Assembly: GCF_003024515.2 (NCBI RefSeq) | Contig: NZ_PYIX02000013.1 | Span: 1 to 64,000, forward strand | Reading direction: 5' to 3' | DNA from: Acinetobacter sichuanensis | GTDB taxonomy: Bacteria; Pseudomonadota; Gammaproteobacteria; Pseudomonadales; Moraxellaceae | DNA: 64,000 nt | Program-made: the position numbers and the translations under genes | Shown: positions 25,390 through 35,800 of the stretch, one piece after another | How the letters are laid out: each line of letters starts with the position of its first letter | Numbering within the stretch: position 1 is the stretch's first letter | The notes under the pieces: generated by a model | Told to the model about the DNA's origin: nothing | The model's input: the letters and a program-made list of their open reading frames with translations, nothing else | Database searches by the model: none

Positions 25390-25503
25390 AAAACGTATTC
25401 TCTATCCGTATGCTTGTGATTAAACAAGCGTTTCATGTCATACACTGGCAATTTTGGCGTTGGCTCATTTGACCAGTTATTAAAAAAACATTGACTTATA
25501 AAA

Positions 25504-25521
25504 AAACCTCACAACGGAGGT
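25504..25521 (-). terminator. Terminator of argJ
   Basis: On the minus strand AACCTC and GAGGTT arms around a short loop, followed by a run of T. It is 20 bases beyond the argJ stop. Confidence 0.75.
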
Positions 25522-25540
25522 TCTTTAAAATTTTTTAATT

Positions 25541-26761
25541 TTAAGAGCGATAGTCCGCATTGATCTTGACATAATCATATGACAGATCACAGGTATAAAC
25601 TGTATCTTTCGCTGTACCACGACCAAGATCAATACGAATATTAATCTCTTTTTCAGCCATCACAGCAGCTCCAGCCTCTTCGGTATAGTCAGGATTTGCA
25701 CCACCATCTAAGCAAATTTGCACATCACCTAACCACACCTGAACCTTGCTAGCGTCAAGGTTTGGCACACCAGCTTTACCAATTGCCATGACAATACGTC
25801 CCCAGTTTGGATCTGAAGCGAACAATGCTGTTTTAATCAAAGGTGATTCGGCAACACTATAAGCAACATCACAACACTCTTGTGTGTTTTCACCACCTTC
25901 AACATGTACAGTAATAAATTTTGTCGCGCCTTCACCATCACGTACAATCAATTGTGCAAGACGATTCATAATACCTGCAAGTACATCTAATACTTTCTGA
26001 TAACGAGCATCACTTTGGCTTTGAATTTGAGTACCACCTGCCAAACCAGTCGCAACAAAGATACAAGAATCATTTGTTGAAGTATCACCATCAATAGTAA
26101 TACGATTAAATGAGTGGGTTACTGTGGTTTGTAATAATGCCTGTGTCATTTCTTGGCTAATAGGTGCATCTGTTGCAACAAAGCTCAACATGGTTGCCAT
26201 ATTCGGGCGAATCATACCCGCGCCTTTAGAAATACCTGTCATCGTATAAGTAATGCCATCTAGCTCAAACTGCTCAGATGCGCCTTTAGGCGTGGTATCT
26301 GTTGTCATAATCCCTGATGCAGCATCAGACCAAGCATTTTCATTTAATGTATCTAAAGCAGGTTGTAAACCTTGTGTTAAACGCTCAAGTGGTAATTGCT
26401 CACCAATAACACCTGTTGAAAATGGCAAAATTTGATTAACTTGTACACCTGTTAATTCTGCTAATTTTGTGCAAGTTGCTTCGGCATTTTGATAACCAAT
26501 CACACCTGTTGCCGCATTTGCATTACCTGTATTAATCACTAAATAACGCGGTGTATTTTCAGCTAAGTGCTTTTTACTGATTAAAACAGGAGCAGCAGCA
26601 AAGGCACTTTGAGTAAATACGCCTGCGACCGTTGTTCCTTGTGCAAACTCAAAAATAACTAAATCTCGTCGATTTGGATAACGTACATACGCCTCTGCTG
26701 AGCCAATTTTTACACCTTGCACCACATGCATGTGTGGCATAGTTACGTCACCAACTGCCAT
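25541..26761 (-). CDS. argJ: Bifunctional ornithine acetyltransferase / N-acetylglutamate synthase ArgJ
   Basis: A 406-residue ArgJ, which transfers acetyl from N-acetylornithine to glutamate in the cyclic arginine pathway. The self-cleavage motif is present ([16 protein letters not shown]), with the nucleophilic Thr at about 190 that becomes the N-terminus of the beta chain. [12 protein letters not shown] is a further conserved patch. The start at 26761 ([14 protein letters not shown]) is preferred to 26767. Whether it is bifunctional (using acetyl-CoA) cannot be told from sequence alone. Confidence 0.96.
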   Translation of the reverse strand: MAVGDVTMPHMHVVQGVKIGSAEAYVRYPNRRDLVIFEFAQGTTVAGVFTQSAFAAAPVLISKKHLAENTPRYLVINTGNANAATGVIGYQNAEATCTKLAELTGVQVNQILPFSTGVIGEQLPLERLTQGLQPALDTLNENAWSDAASGIMTTDTTPKGASEQFELDGITYTMTGISKGAGMIRPNMATMLSFVATDAPISQEMTQALLQTTVTHSFNRITIDGDTSTNDSCIFVATGLAGGTQIQSQSDARYQKVLDVLAGIMNRLAQLIVRDGEGATKFITVHVEGGENTQECCDVAYSVAESPLIKTALFASDPNWGRIVMAIGKAGVPNLDASKVQVWLGDVQICLDGGANPDYTEEAGAAVMAEKEINIRIDLGRGTAKDTVYTCDLSYDYVKINADYRS

Positions 26762-26876
26762 TTTCAAATATCCAGAATGAAATTAATAAAACAACAGCTT
26801 ATTAGAAAATAGACAAAAAATCGAGTCTATAACGGAGTGAATTGATTTTTATTGTGATAGATCTTAAAAAAAGAAA

Positions 26877-26903
26877 AAACCAGCGTCCGACAACAACTGG
26901 TTT
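26877..26903 (-). terminator. Terminator of the small secreted protein gene
   Basis: AAACCAG (26877-26883) pairs with CTGGTTT (26897-26903). On the minus strand the stem is followed by a long T-rich run, a standard rho-independent terminator. Confidence 0.85.
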
Positions 26904-26930
26904 AGATATAGATTTATAACTTTTCAAGCA

Positions 26931-27305
26931 TTATTGCGTAGCGACTTGATTTTGAGCGACCGTACTTTCTGAAACTAAAAGCGCCTGTTTTACTTTTTCT
27001 TGACTCGATGCTGATAAAGCTGGATTAGAAGCAACCACACGATTGATCGTTGCAGGTGTTACCGCAGCAATTGCTGCTGTTTTTAGAATAATTGGACGAC
27101 CACCTGTATTTCCTAAAGTATAGCGAATACCTGTGCGAGGACTGATGACTGTTGTTGAATCATTTTTAATTTCTGCCTGCGCCGTAGTTACACCTGTTGC
27201 TGCCTGAACATTGGCAACCGTTGTAGTTTGTGGCTGAGTATCTGCAAAAGTCAGCACTGGCATTGCTAAAGCTGCGACAAATAATGCTTTGAATTGTATT
27301 TTCAT
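26931..27305 (-). CDS. Small secreted protein, unknown function
   Basis: A protein of about 124 residues starting at ATG 27305, chosen because AGGAAAG lies five bases upstream; an in-frame start at 27329 is less good. Residues 1-21 form a Sec signal peptide (MKIQFKALFVAALAMPVLTFA). The mature part is rich in A, T, V and Q and has no cysteine. It includes a segment SPRTGIRYTLGNTGGRPIILK. No family was recognised. It is probably periplasmic and is monocistronic, between secA and argJ. Confidence 0.75.
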   Translation of the reverse strand: MKIQFKALFVAALAMPVLTFADTQPQTTTVANVQAATGVTTAQAEIKNDSTTVISPRTGIRYTLGNTGGRPIILKTAAIAAVTPATINRVVASNPALSASSQEKVKQALLVSESTVAQNQVATQ

Positions 27306-27401
27306 TATCTTTCCTAAATCTTTAAACATGGACTGAGCAAGTAAATAACATTTAATCGTGAAAGGTGCAATAAATATTCACCTCCTGTAATAACTTGTAA
27401 A

Positions 27402-27432
27402 AAAGCAGAACATTTGCCCTGCTTTTTTTAAA
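27402..27432 (-). terminator. Hairpin between secA and the small secreted protein gene
   Basis: AAAAAGCAG and CTGCTTTTTTT arms around a ten-base loop just after the secA stop. It can act in either direction and is the likely secA terminator. Confidence 0.75.
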
Positions 27433-27455
27433 GATTACGCTAACGTTGGTAAATG

Positions 27456-30185
27456 TTAAATTTTACCGTGACATTGTTTATATTTTAAACCTGAACCACA
27501 TGGGCATGGTGCATTACGGCTTTCAGGTGGTGTAAATATTTGAGGCTTTTGTAAATTTAAAGGCTCATTTTCAGCTTGAGTACTCGTACTCAACTCACCT
27601 GTTAAACCATCAAATTCATCATGTGCAAAGTTCAAACGCATTGCTTCTGCTTGCGCTTGTTGTTGTGCTTCCATCTCTGCTAACTCTTCCGCAGTTGGAA
27701 TATGCACACGAGAAAGATCAGTCACAACGTCTGACTTAATCACGCCAAGCATATTTACAAATAGATTAAACGCTTCTTTTTTGTATTCTTGCTCTGGATT
27801 TTTCTGCGCATAGCCGCGTAAATGAATACCTTGACGTAAATAATCCATTGCAGCTAAATGGTCTTTCCAGTGGCGATCTAATGAACCCAACAAGAAATGA
27901 CGTTCTAAAGTTGCAGCAGACTCAGCCCCCATATTTTCACGACGTTGGCGATAACGTTGCACGACTTCATCACTGATACGCTCAACCAAAGCTTCTTCAT
28001 CTAAACGACGATCTTCTTCAAGCCACTGTGATACAGGTAGCTCAATCCCTAAGTCAACACGCAAAGCATTTTCTAGACCTTCAATATCCCACTGATCATG
28101 AATTGATTCAGGTGGAATATAAGTTTCGATTAAACCTTTCATGACTTCTTGATGCATTTCTTCAATATAATCTTGAAGAGTTGCTTCTTCTAAAATCTCA
28201 TCACGTTGTGAATAAATGATTTTACGTTGTTCATTATTGACATCATCGTATTTTAAAAGATTTTTACGAATGTCAAAGTTACGTGCTTCAACTTTACGTT
28301 GCGCATTTTCGATTGAACGTGACACCATTTTATGTTCAATGGCTTCATTTTCTTGCAAGCCCATTGCGCGCATCATCGCAATCACACGATCACCTGCGAA
28401 AATACGCATGAGGTCATCTTCAAGTGATAAGAAGAAGCGTGATACACCAGGGTCACCTTGACGACCTGAACGACCACGTAACTGGTTGTCAATACGGCGT
28501 GATTCATGACGTTCTGAACCGATGATATGTAAACCACCTGAGCTCAACACCATTTCATTGTTTTTTTCCCACTCTGCACGAAGTCGTGCACTATCTTCTG
28601 GAGTTGGATTTTCAATTTTTGCAAGTAAGGCTTTCCAGTTACCACCAAGCAAAATGTCTGTACCACGACCCGCCATGTTTGTTGCAATCGTTACAGCATT
28701 TGGTGCGCCTGCTTGAGCAATAATATCAGCTTCACGCTCATGTTGTTTTGCATTGAGAACTTCATGGTGAATACCTGCATCGCGCAGTTTATCTGAAAGA
28801 ATCTCAGAAGCCTCAATCGTCGCTGTACCAATCAAAATTGGCGCTACGCCTGCCGCATGAATTTTTTGAATTTCTTCAATAATTGCATTGTATTTACCCT
28901 CACGATTTAAATAAATTAAATCATTTAAGTCCTTACGCAACATTGGGCGATGGGTTGGAATTAACACTACATCTAGGTTGTAGATTTCTTTCATTTCCGC
29001 AGCTTCAGTATCAGCAGTACCTGTCATACCTGAAAGCTTTTTATATAAACGGAAATAGTTTTGGAATGTTGTGGTTGCTAAAGTTTGGTTTTCTGGTTGA
29101 ATTTCTAAACCTTCTTTCGCTTCAACTGCTTGATGCAAACCTTCAGACCAGCGACGACCAGGCATAGTACGACCTGTATTTTCATCAACAATGATCACTT
29201 CGCCATCATTGATAATATAATGCACATTACGTTGATATAAGAAATGCGCACGAATTGAAGCAGTTACATGATGAACTAAGTTTAAATTTGCTGCTGAATA
29301 TAAACTTTCACCTTCAGCCAACAATCCCATTTGAATGAGTTCTTGCTCTACTGTTTCATAACCGACTTCAGTCATTTCAACAGAGCGTTGCTTTTCATCA
29401 ATCCAGAAATGCCCACCGTCTGCAACTTTTTCTTCTTTCTGTGGAGTTAATTTTGGCGGAATATTATTCATTAATTGATAAAGTTGCGATGAATCTTCGC
29501 TTTGACCAGAAATAATCAAAGGTGTACGTGCTTCATCAATTAAAATAGAGTCCACTTCATCAATGATGGCATAACTTAACCCACGTTGTTTTTTCTCTAC
29601 CATCGAGAAAACCATATTGTCACGTAGATAGTCAAAACCAAATTCGTTATTTGTACCGTAAGTAATGTCTGCACGGTAAGCTTCAGCTTTTTCCATTGGT
29701 GCTTGCATGGAATAAATCACACCAACAGTTAAACCTAAGAACTCATACAGTGGACGGTTTAACTCTGCATCACGCTGTGCCAAATAATCATTGACCGTGA
29801 TGACATGAACACCTGCTTCACTGATTGCATTGAGGTAAACAGCTAAAGTACCCATTAGGGTTTTACCTTCACCTGTACGCATTTCTGCAACTTTACCTTC
29901 GTGTAAAGTAATACCGCCAATCAATTGCACGTCATAATGACGCATGCCCATGACGCGTTTACCCGCTTCACGACAAACTGCAAATGCTTCTGGCATTAAC
30001 TTATCAAGGCTTTCACCCTTTTTATATCTTTGTTTAAATTCTTCAGTTTTTGCAGATAAGTCAGCGTCACTTAAAGCAGATATTGTCGGCTCAAGCGCAT
30101 TGATCTTATCGACAATTTTACGCATGCGTTTTAGTTCACGCTCGTTTTTAGTACCGAAGATTCCTCCGATCAGGCTTGCCAACAT
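27456..30185 (-). CDS. secA: Preprotein translocase ATPase SecA
   Basis: A 909-residue SecA, the motor of the Sec protein export pathway at the inner membrane. Visible elements are MRTGEGKTL (Walker A, about residue 105), [20 protein letters not shown] (DEAD region), [10 protein letters not shown] and [10 protein letters not shown] in the second motor domain. The C-terminal zinc site is [13 protein letters not shown]. Length matches the Acinetobacter form. It is monocistronic. Confidence 0.98.
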   Translation of the reverse strand: MLASLIGGIFGTKNERELKRMRKIVDKINALEPTISALSDADLSAKTEEFKQRYKKGESLDKLMPEAFAVCREAGKRVMGMRHYDVQLIGGITLHEGKVAEMRTGEGKTLMGTLAVYLNAISEAGVHVITVNDYLAQRDAELNRPLYEFLGLTVGVIYSMQAPMEKAEAYRADITYGTNNEFGFDYLRDNMVFSMVEKKQRGLSYAIIDEVDSILIDEARTPLIISGQSEDSSQLYQLMNNIPPKLTPQKEEKVADGGHFWIDEKQRSVEMTEVGYETVEQELIQMGLLAEGESLYSAANLNLVHHVTASIRAHFLYQRNVHYIINDGEVIIVDENTGRTMPGRRWSEGLHQAVEAKEGLEIQPENQTLATTTFQNYFRLYKKLSGMTGTADTEAAEMKEIYNLDVVLIPTHRPMLRKDLNDLIYLNREGKYNAIIEEIQKIHAAGVAPILIGTATIEASEILSDKLRDAGIHHEVLNAKQHEREADIIAQAGAPNAVTIATNMAGRGTDILLGGNWKALLAKIENPTPEDSARLRAEWEKNNEMVLSSGGLHIIGSERHESRRIDNQLRGRSGRQGDPGVSRFFLSLEDDLMRIFAGDRVIAMMRAMGLQENEAIEHKMVSRSIENAQRKVEARNFDIRKNLLKYDDVNNEQRKIIYSQRDEILEEATLQDYIEEMHQEVMKGLIETYIPPESIHDQWDIEGLENALRVDLGIELPVSQWLEEDRRLDEEALVERISDEVVQRYRQRRENMGAESAATLERHFLLGSLDRHWKDHLAAMDYLRQGIHLRGYAQKNPEQEYKKEAFNLFVNMLGVIKSDVVTDLSRVHIPTAEELAEMEAQQQAQAEAMRLNFAHDEFDGLTGELSTSTQAENEPLNLQKPQIFTPPESRNAPCPCGSGLKYKQCHGKI

Positions 30186-30531
30186 GTATAGACTCTCTAA
30201 AACTTGCTTATCAAAATAAATTTTTCTCAGACGTTATTATGGTGTTAGAAATTTGAAGTACAAGGTTTTTACACAAAACCAATTAAAAAAAATCTGTGCA
30301 CCGACTTTCGCGTGTATGAGCTAAGGCGAACTAATGTAGCAAATTTGCACGATAGACAGATAGAACTATTCAGCAGAAATCGTGAATTTTTACATCTTGT
30401 TCAGGTTTTATATCTTATTTTCTCATAAAGAAATACAAAAACACTATTTTTAATTATAAGAAATTTAAGCCATAGTGATTTTGACGAGCTAAACAACAAC
30501 TTTAAACATTCTAAATTTTGAGGACAATATC
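30186..30531. other. Intergenic region between secA and peroxiredoxin
   Basis: A gap of 346 bases separating divergent genes, so it must hold promoters for both. It is AT-rich near the peroxiredoxin gene. No convincing consensus promoter, hairpin or small gene was picked out by eye. Confidence 0.5.
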
Positions 30532-31173
30532 ATGACAATTCGTTTGGGTGATACAGCACCTGACTTTGAACAGGACTCTAGTGAAGGGAAGATTAATTTT
30601 TACGAATTTTTAGGTAATGATTGGGGTATTTTATTTTCTCATCCCGCAGATTATACACCTGTGTGTACAACAGAGCTGGGTTATACAGCAAAACTCAAAG
30701 ATGAATTTACCAAACGTGGTGTAAAAGCAATTGCGCTTTCTGTAGATGATGTGGAGTCACATCAAGGTTGGATTCAAGATATTAATGAAACACAACATAC
30801 AACGGTAAATTTTCCAATTTTAGCGGACAAAGATCGTAAAGTTTCAACACTTTATGATTTTATTCATCCCAATGCCAGCGAAACAACCACTGTACGCTCT
30901 TTATTAATTATTGATCCTCATAAAAAAGTCCGTTTAATTATTACTTATCCCGCTTCAACAGGACGTAATTTTAATGAAATTCTACGAGTGATTGATTCAT
31001 TACAACTTACAGACAACTATAAAGTTGCTACACCAGCAAATTGGCAAGAAGGTGAAGATGTTGTTATTGTGCCTTCAATTAAAGATGAAGCTGAACTAAA
31101 AGAACGCTTCCCAAAAGGTTATACGGCGGTTAAACCTTATTTACGCTTAACGCCACAACCGAATAAAGACTAA
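30532..31173 (+). CDS. Peroxiredoxin, 1-Cys (Prx6) type
   Basis: A 213-residue thiol peroxidase of the AhpC/TSA superfamily. The peroxidatic Cys is in HPADYTPVCTTELG at about residue 47. The long C-terminal extension (LQLTDNYKVATPANW; VPSIKDEAELKERFPKGY) and the absence of another conserved Cys mark the Prx6 (1-Cys) class. A GAGG ribosome site precedes the ATG. It reduces peroxides in the cytosol; the electron donor is not shown by the sequence. A strong terminator follows. Confidence 0.93.
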   Translation: MTIRLGDTAPDFEQDSSEGKINFYEFLGNDWGILFSHPADYTPVCTTELGYTAKLKDEFTKRGVKAIALSVDDVESHQGWIQDINETQHTTVNFPILADKDRKVSTLYDFIHPNASETTTVRSLLIIDPHKKVRLIITYPASTGRNFNEILRVIDSLQLTDNYKVATPANWQEGEDVVIVPSIKDEAELKERFPKGYTAVKPYLRLTPQPNKD

Positions 31174-31210
31174 ATTAAACTGCAAAAACAAAAATTGTGC
31201 TTTCTCCATT

Positions 31211-31245
31211 GAACTCCACCTTTTTCAGATGGAGTTCTTTTTTTT
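31211..31245 (+). terminator. Terminator after peroxiredoxin
   Basis: GAACTCCA (31211-31218) pairs with TGGAGTTC (31230-31237), followed by eight T. It lies 38 bases after the peroxiredoxin stop. Confidence 0.88.
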
Positions 31246-31276
31246 CAAAAATAGCCAGACACTTTCATCCTTACAC

Positions 31277-31876
31277 TTACACTTGGTACTGAGTGAATTG
31301 CATTGAATCACGTGCCTTCACTTGCTCAAACCATGCTGCAAGTTGGCTATATTTTATCTTCCAATCTTGTTCAGGAAATCTAAAATCAATATATGCCAAC
31401 AAACACGCCACAGAAATTTCACCTATCCCAAAGTTTTTGGTGAAATTATCTAAATGTTGTTCCAACCAAATCAGTGTCGCTACCTGTGTTGCTTGAAAGC
31501 GTTGTAACATATCTTGTGATTGTAAATGTTCAGGTTTTTTTAACTCTGCATAGCATCGCCCTACGGCTGCCATAGCACCATCAGCTAATGCTTGTAACCT
31601 TAAACTTTTAAAATATTCAACACGTTCAGTGGGATAAATCAGTGCTTTATCTTTTAAGGTACTTAAATATTCACAAATTAATGCCGAATCAAATAAAACT
31701 TCTTTATGATTTAAAACCAAAGTTGGAACTTTTGATAATGGATTGATCTGCCTTAAATCTGGGTTTGTCCAAGGATCAATCTTAATCATTTCAAATTGAT
31801 CCTGAATTTTTAACTCTTGAATCAGCACACAAACTTTACGCGCAAAAGGCGATGTTAAAGAATAATAAAGCTGCAT
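31277..31876 (-). CDS. Glutathione S-transferase family protein
   Basis: A GST of 199 residues. The N-terminal thioredoxin-like domain starts MQLYYSLTSPFARKVCVLI, with the Ser/Pro pair of the glutathione site, and has the cis-Pro motif KVPTLVL and DSALICEYL. The C-terminal half is helical. ATG 31876 with an AAGGAG site is chosen; the frame stays open for 57 further codons upstream but that part looks like membrane-like noise. It is divergent from the metallo-hydrolase. The substrate is unknown. Confidence 0.9.
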   Translation of the reverse strand: MQLYYSLTSPFARKVCVLIQELKIQDQFEMIKIDPWTNPDLRQINPLSKVPTLVLNHKEVLFDSALICEYLSTLKDKALIYPTERVEYFKSLRLQALADGAMAAVGRCYAELKKPEHLQSQDMLQRFQATQVATLIWLEQHLDNFTKNFGIGEISVACLLAYIDFRFPEQDWKIKYSQLAAWFEQVKARDSMQFTQYQV

Positions 31877-32026
31877 CCGTATTCTCCTTATTATGTTTGT
31901 TATATTTATGAGTATGCTATAGAAAATCATAAACATTGCAGCATTAATGACAATGTTTTGTAAGCATTGGTTGATTTGCAAAAATAAGGTATAAGAGATG
32001 TAGAATAATTTAACAATCAAAATAGT

Positions 32027-32839
32027 ATGATTTATAAAATCCACCATTTACATTGTGGTAGTTTTTGCCCACTCTGCGCACCTCTCTTTGGGCAAACAGG
32101 CTTAAAAGCACACTTTGTCTGTCATTGTTTATTGCTTGAGACAGATCGTGGCTTAGTTTTAGTTGCTACAGGTTTAGGCATACAAGATTATTTACATTCT
32201 AAAAAGCGTTTAGGCAAACTCATTCACTATTTTGCCGCAATTGTACCTGATCAACATTTATCTGCTTTCCATCAAATTCAACAACTGGGGTTTAAGCCCA
32301 ATGATGTTTGGCATATTTTAGTCACGCATTTAGATTTTGATCATGCAGGAGGTATTGCAGACTTTCCAAATGCCACAGTACATATTTTATCGAATGAGTT
32401 TAATGCAGCACAAACGCTCTCTGCTAAAAATAAATTACGTTATCGTCCTCAACAATTTCAACAACATGCGTATTGGCACTTTTTAGAACACGCTGCGGGT
32501 GAAACTTGGTTTAATTTTCATCGTGTACAAGGTTTTAATATTTTTAAAGATGAAATTTTAATGATTCCATTATTAGGACATACGGCAGGACATTGTGGTA
32601 TTGCGATAAAACAACAAGAAGGTTATTTACTTTTTTGTGGCGATGCCTATTACTCTCACTTAGAACTTAACCCCAAATATCGTGTCTGGGGTCTAAATTG
32701 GGCTGAACAATTACTTGCTTTTGATAATCAACAACGTCTTCAAAGCTTACAAGCATTACAAACCCTTGCCCAAACTCAACCACAAATTGAGATCATTTGC
32801 GCACATGACCCATTGGACTTAAAGAAATATCAAATATGA
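32027..32839 (+). CDS. MBL-fold metallo-hydrolase (lactonase-like)
   Basis: A 270-residue metallo-beta-lactamase-fold hydrolase. The zinc motif THLDFDHAGG (HxDxDH) is at about residue 105, followed by HTAGHCG and the later FCGDAYYS Asp and CAHDP His. The order and spacing resemble the AHL-lactonase/AttM branch, but the substrate cannot be assigned. The first 30 residues are rich in Cys and His (HHLHCGSFCPLCAP), which is unusual. It overlaps the phosphatase gene by four bases, so the two are co-expressed. Confidence 0.88.
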   Translation: MIYKIHHLHCGSFCPLCAPLFGQTGLKAHFVCHCLLLETDRGLVLVATGLGIQDYLHSKKRLGKLIHYFAAIVPDQHLSAFHQIQQLGFKPNDVWHILVTHLDFDHAGGIADFPNATVHILSNEFNAAQTLSAKNKLRYRPQQFQQHAYWHFLEHAAGETWFNFHRVQGFNIFKDEILMIPLLGHTAGHCGIAIKQQEGYLLFCGDAYYSHLELNPKYRVWGLNWAEQLLAFDNQQRLQSLQALQTLAQTQPQIEIICAHDPLDLKKYQI

Positions 32840-33429
32840 TAAAACAATATTTTTTGGCGACTTTAATTTTAAGCAGTACGCTAACAGGATGCATAACAAC
32901 TTCAACGCTTCCTGCCGACCAAAGACCCCAAAATTGGGGACAAGTCATTCAGTCCGATTATAATTTTTATAAAATGAGTGATAGCATTTTTCGTAGTGAG
33001 CAACCCAGTAAGCAATTAATTCCATTATTAGCTCAACATAATATTGATGTTGTGATCAATTTACGTAGTCGTGATAAAGATAGCTCAACACTTGCAGGTC
33101 AAAATTTAGAGTTAGTCCATATTCCCATTCATACATGGGCAATTAATGAACATGATTTATTACAAGTCATGCGCTCTATTCAAACTGCACAACAAAAAGG
33201 TCAAAAAGTATTAATTCATTGTTATCATGGCTCTGATCGTACAGGTGCTAGTATTGCAATGTATCGTATTATTTTTGAAAATTGGTCTACGGCGGATGCT
33301 TTAAATGAAATGAAACATGGCGGTTATGGTTTTCATCCCATTTGGGGCAATATTGAAAAGTTATTTAGCCCTGAAAAAATAAAATGGATTCGAGAACAAC
33401 TCTCAAATCCATCTTCAACTCAAGGATAA
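32836..33429 (+). CDS. Lipoprotein dual-specificity/tyrosine phosphatase
   Basis: A 197-residue protein with a lipoprotein signal (ILSSTLTGC, lipobox Cys at about 19) and a dual-specificity phosphatase domain. The active-site loop is HCYHGSDRTG (CX5R type) at about residue 133. The conserved FRSEQPS and NLRSRD are upstream. It should sit on the periplasmic side of a membrane. It overlaps the MBL hydrolase gene by four bases. The substrate is not known; relatives dephosphorylate proteins or phosphoinositides. Confidence 0.88.
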   Translation: MIKQYFLATLILSSTLTGCITTSTLPADQRPQNWGQVIQSDYNFYKMSDSIFRSEQPSKQLIPLLAQHNIDVVINLRSRDKDSSTLAGQNLELVHIPIHTWAINEHDLLQVMRSIQTAQQKGQKVLIHCYHGSDRTGASIAMYRIIFENWSTADALNEMKHGGYGFHPIWGNIEKLFSPEKIKWIREQLSNPSSTQG

Positions 33430-33437
33430 GCTAAAAC

Positions 33438-34502
33438 TTAACGCCTATCTAAAGGCACCCAATCAATCACCCATGCAGACTTCATACCTAAACTATCGTC
33501 TGAATTGATTTTTTTGCGTGTTGCATCAGCAGAATCACGATCTTTTGACGGTCCAACCATGATGCGAATACCTTTAGATGTTGGACTTTTTGTCACTTTA
33601 TAGCCTTTTGCGCGTAATTTTGCAGCAACAGCATCTGCATTGGCTTCATTGGCAGCCAGTGCAACTTGTACCATCCATTGCTTGTCACCATTTTCCAACA
33701 AATCACGTGCTTTATCTGCTTCAGCCTTTTTCTTAACATCCTCTTGGGCTTTACGCTTTTTTTCTTCCGCGGCTTTACGATCTGCTTCAGCTTTTTTCTC
33801 TGCTTCAGCTTTGCGGTCTGCCTCTTTTTTCTTGTCAGCTTCTAATTTACGCTTTTCTTCCTCTTGGGCTTTACGCTTTTTTTCTTCTGTAGCTTTACGA
33901 TCTGCTTCAGCTTTGCGGTCTGCTTCTTTTTTCTTATCAGCTTCTGCTTTACGTTTTTTCTCTTCTGCAGCTTTTTTCTCTGCCTCTGCATTATTTTGTT
34001 GACGCTTCTGCTCTGCTAACTTTTTTTCAGCATCAGCCTTTTGTTGCTCAAGCTTCTTTTGTTCAGCAGTTTTTTGCTGAGCTTTGGTTTTATCATCTTG
34101 ATTGAGTTCAGGAGGAATATTATCCGAGCTTTCTTGAGCTGCTTTACGACGCGCATTTGCAGCTGCATATTCTTCTGCTGCCTTACGTGCTGCATCTGCT
34201 TCCGCCTGTTGTTGCATACGTAAAAAATCAGCTGCTTTCGCTTCTTGTTCAGCAACAGCCTTTTCACGCGCACGGCGTTGCTCTTCAAGTAGGCGTTTTT
34301 CTGTTGCAACATCTACAGTTAAAGGTTCAAGCTGCACGGACTCTAATGGTGCTGCTTTTTCCTTTTGCTGCACATTTGCAACAGGTGTCGTTGGTACTTG
34401 AGTTTGATATATTTCTTCTTTGCCTTTTAGAAGGAGGGCTGCTAATAACACACCACCACCTAATAAAACAACGCCACCCATCCAGCGCTGTTTGTTATTC
34501 AT
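33438..34502 (-). CDS. SPOR-domain protein with long charged repeat region (DedD-like)
   Basis: A protein of about 354 residues. Residues 10-28 are a single membrane anchor (GGVVLLGGGVLLAALLL). Residues about 50-270 are a highly charged K/A/E/Q coiled-coil with repeats such as KKEADRKAEADRKA. The last 75 residues are a SPOR domain that binds denuded septal peptidoglycan (MVQVALAANEANADAVAAKLRAKGY begins it). ATG 34502 overlaps the folC stop. The accD-folC-dedD order known from Escherichia coli supports a DedD-type role in cell division. Confidence 0.85.
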   Translation of the reverse strand: MNNKQRWMGGVVLLGGGVLLAALLLKGKEEIYQTQVPTTPVANVQQKEKAAPLESVQLEPLTVDVATEKRLLEEQRRAREKAVAEQEAKAADFLRMQQQAEADAARKAAEEYAAANARRKAAQESSDNIPPELNQDDKTKAQQKTAEQKKLEQQKADAEKKLAEQKRQQNNAEAEKKAAEEKKRKAEADKKKEADRKAEADRKATEEKKRKAQEEEKRKLEADKKKEADRKAEAEKKAEADRKAAEEKKRKAQEDVKKKAEADKARDLLENGDKQWMVQVALAANEANADAVAAKLRAKGYKVTKSPTSKGIRIMVGPSKDRDSADATRKKINSDDSLGMKSAWVIDWVPLDRR

Positions 34503-35800
34503 TGACATTCTTCTAAATACTCCCAGACCGCTTCTAAGGTATGGAACGAACCACACACCAAAATCAGCTGATTATTATTGGTTTCTGCAAGCGCTGATTG
34601 AAATGCTGCTTGTACACTCTCAAATTTTTCAACTGTCTCATTTTGTAAGCCAGCAACCAATTGTTCCATTGGTGCTGCACGAGCTACAGTCAATGGCGCA
34701 ATTTTCCACTTTAATACAGTATTTTTCAATAACTTGACTACAGATTCTATATCTTTGTCAGACAACATTGAAAATACGGAGACAACTTCTGTGTACTGTT
34801 TATTGTATTCTAAGAATTTTCGCAATTGCTTTAACAAAAATTCAACACCGTGCGGATTATGTCCCGCATCGAAAATCACTGTTTTTTCTTGTGATTTATA
34901 ATGAATTTTTCTAATTTCAAAACGACCTTGTAACTGTGCTGTTTCGATACCTTGCGCCATCGCTTGTTGTGATACATTCAAACCACTGGCTAAAATCGCT
35001 GCGACAGCCGTTGAGATATTATCTAAGGCTAACTGTCCCAAAGGTAACTTTAACGTCACACCTGAACTGGCAAAATCCCATGTTTTACCATCTTGGGTAT
35101 CATGATAAAAATAATCACGATTCAGCGCATAAAGCGTTGCATTACATTCTGTCGCTTTGTCCTGAATAGCTTGTGGCAAACTTTGCTGTCCACCAAAAAC
35201 TACAGGAATATTTGCACGAATAATGCCTGCTTTTTCAAAAGCAATTTTTTCAATGGTATCGCCGAGCCAATCAGTATGATCTAGCCCAATATTGGTAATC
35301 ACAGCTACATCAGGATCAATGACATTGACCACATCCAAACGACCACCTAAACCTACTTCAAGCACCCAGACATCGCACTGTTTTTGTTTAAAAATAACAA
35401 AAGCAGCCAAAGTAGTGGCTTCAAAGAATGATAAAGATAAATCACAGATACGGCGCGCTTGATCAACCTCAACAAAAGCATCAATCAAGGTTTGATCATC
35501 AACCTCTTGCCCTGCAAGTTTGACACGCTCATTAAAACGATAAATATGTGGAGATTGGTATAGCCCAACATTGAGACCTTGTGCATTTAAAATTGCCGCA
35601 AGTGTTGTTGTAGTTGAGCCTTTACCATTGGTTCCAGCCACCGTTAAAACTTTAGCATTGGGTCGCATGACGCCCAATTGCTCTGCAACAGGAATGACGC
35701 GCTCTAAGCCCAAATCAATTCCTGTAACATGAACATGGCTCCAATAATTGAGCCATGTATTTAAATCATCTGTTTTTAAAGGTGCTGGATGGTTGTTCAA
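34499..35800 (-). CDS. folC: Folylpolyglutamate / dihydrofolate synthase FolC
   Basis: A 433-residue Mur-ligase-family enzyme that adds glutamate to dihydropteroate and to folates. The ATP-binding loop GTNGKGSTTTTL is at about residue 57, with SPHIYRFNERV and FDAGHNPHG as further conserved motifs. It overlaps accD by four bases upstream and the SPOR gene downstream, so the block is one operon. Confidence 0.96.
   Translation of the reverse strand: MNNHPAPLKTDDLNTWLNYWSHVHVTGIDLGLERVIPVAEQLGVMRPNAKVLTVAGTNGKGSTTTTLAAILNAQGLNVGLYQSPHIYRFNERVKLAGQEVDDQTLIDAFVEVDQARRICDLSLSFFEATTLAAFVIFKQKQCDVWVLEVGLGGRLDVVNVIDPDVAVITNIGLDHTDWLGDTIEKIAFEKAGIIRANIPVVFGGQQSLPQAIQDKATECNATLYALNRDYFYHDTQDGKTWDFASSGVTLKLPLGQLALDNISTAVAAILASGLNVSQQAMAQGIETAQLQGRFEIRKIHYKSQEKTVIFDAGHNPHGVEFLLKQLRKFLEYNKQYTEVVSVFSMLSDKDIESVVKLLKNTVLKWKIAPLTVARAAPMEQLVAGLQNETVEKFESVQAAFQSALAETNNNQLILVCGSFHTLEAVWEYLEECQ

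Noticed and set aside
31877-32047. N-terminal extension of 57 residues for the GST
   Set aside because: AT-rich hydrophobic noise upstream of a clear AAGGAG site at the family-typical start MQLYYS.
33640-34312. Long plus- and minus-strand frames rich in A, S, F or K, R inside the SPOR gene
   Set aside because: The repetitive lysine/alanine coding sequence creates low-complexity frames on other strands; they have no ribosome sites or families.
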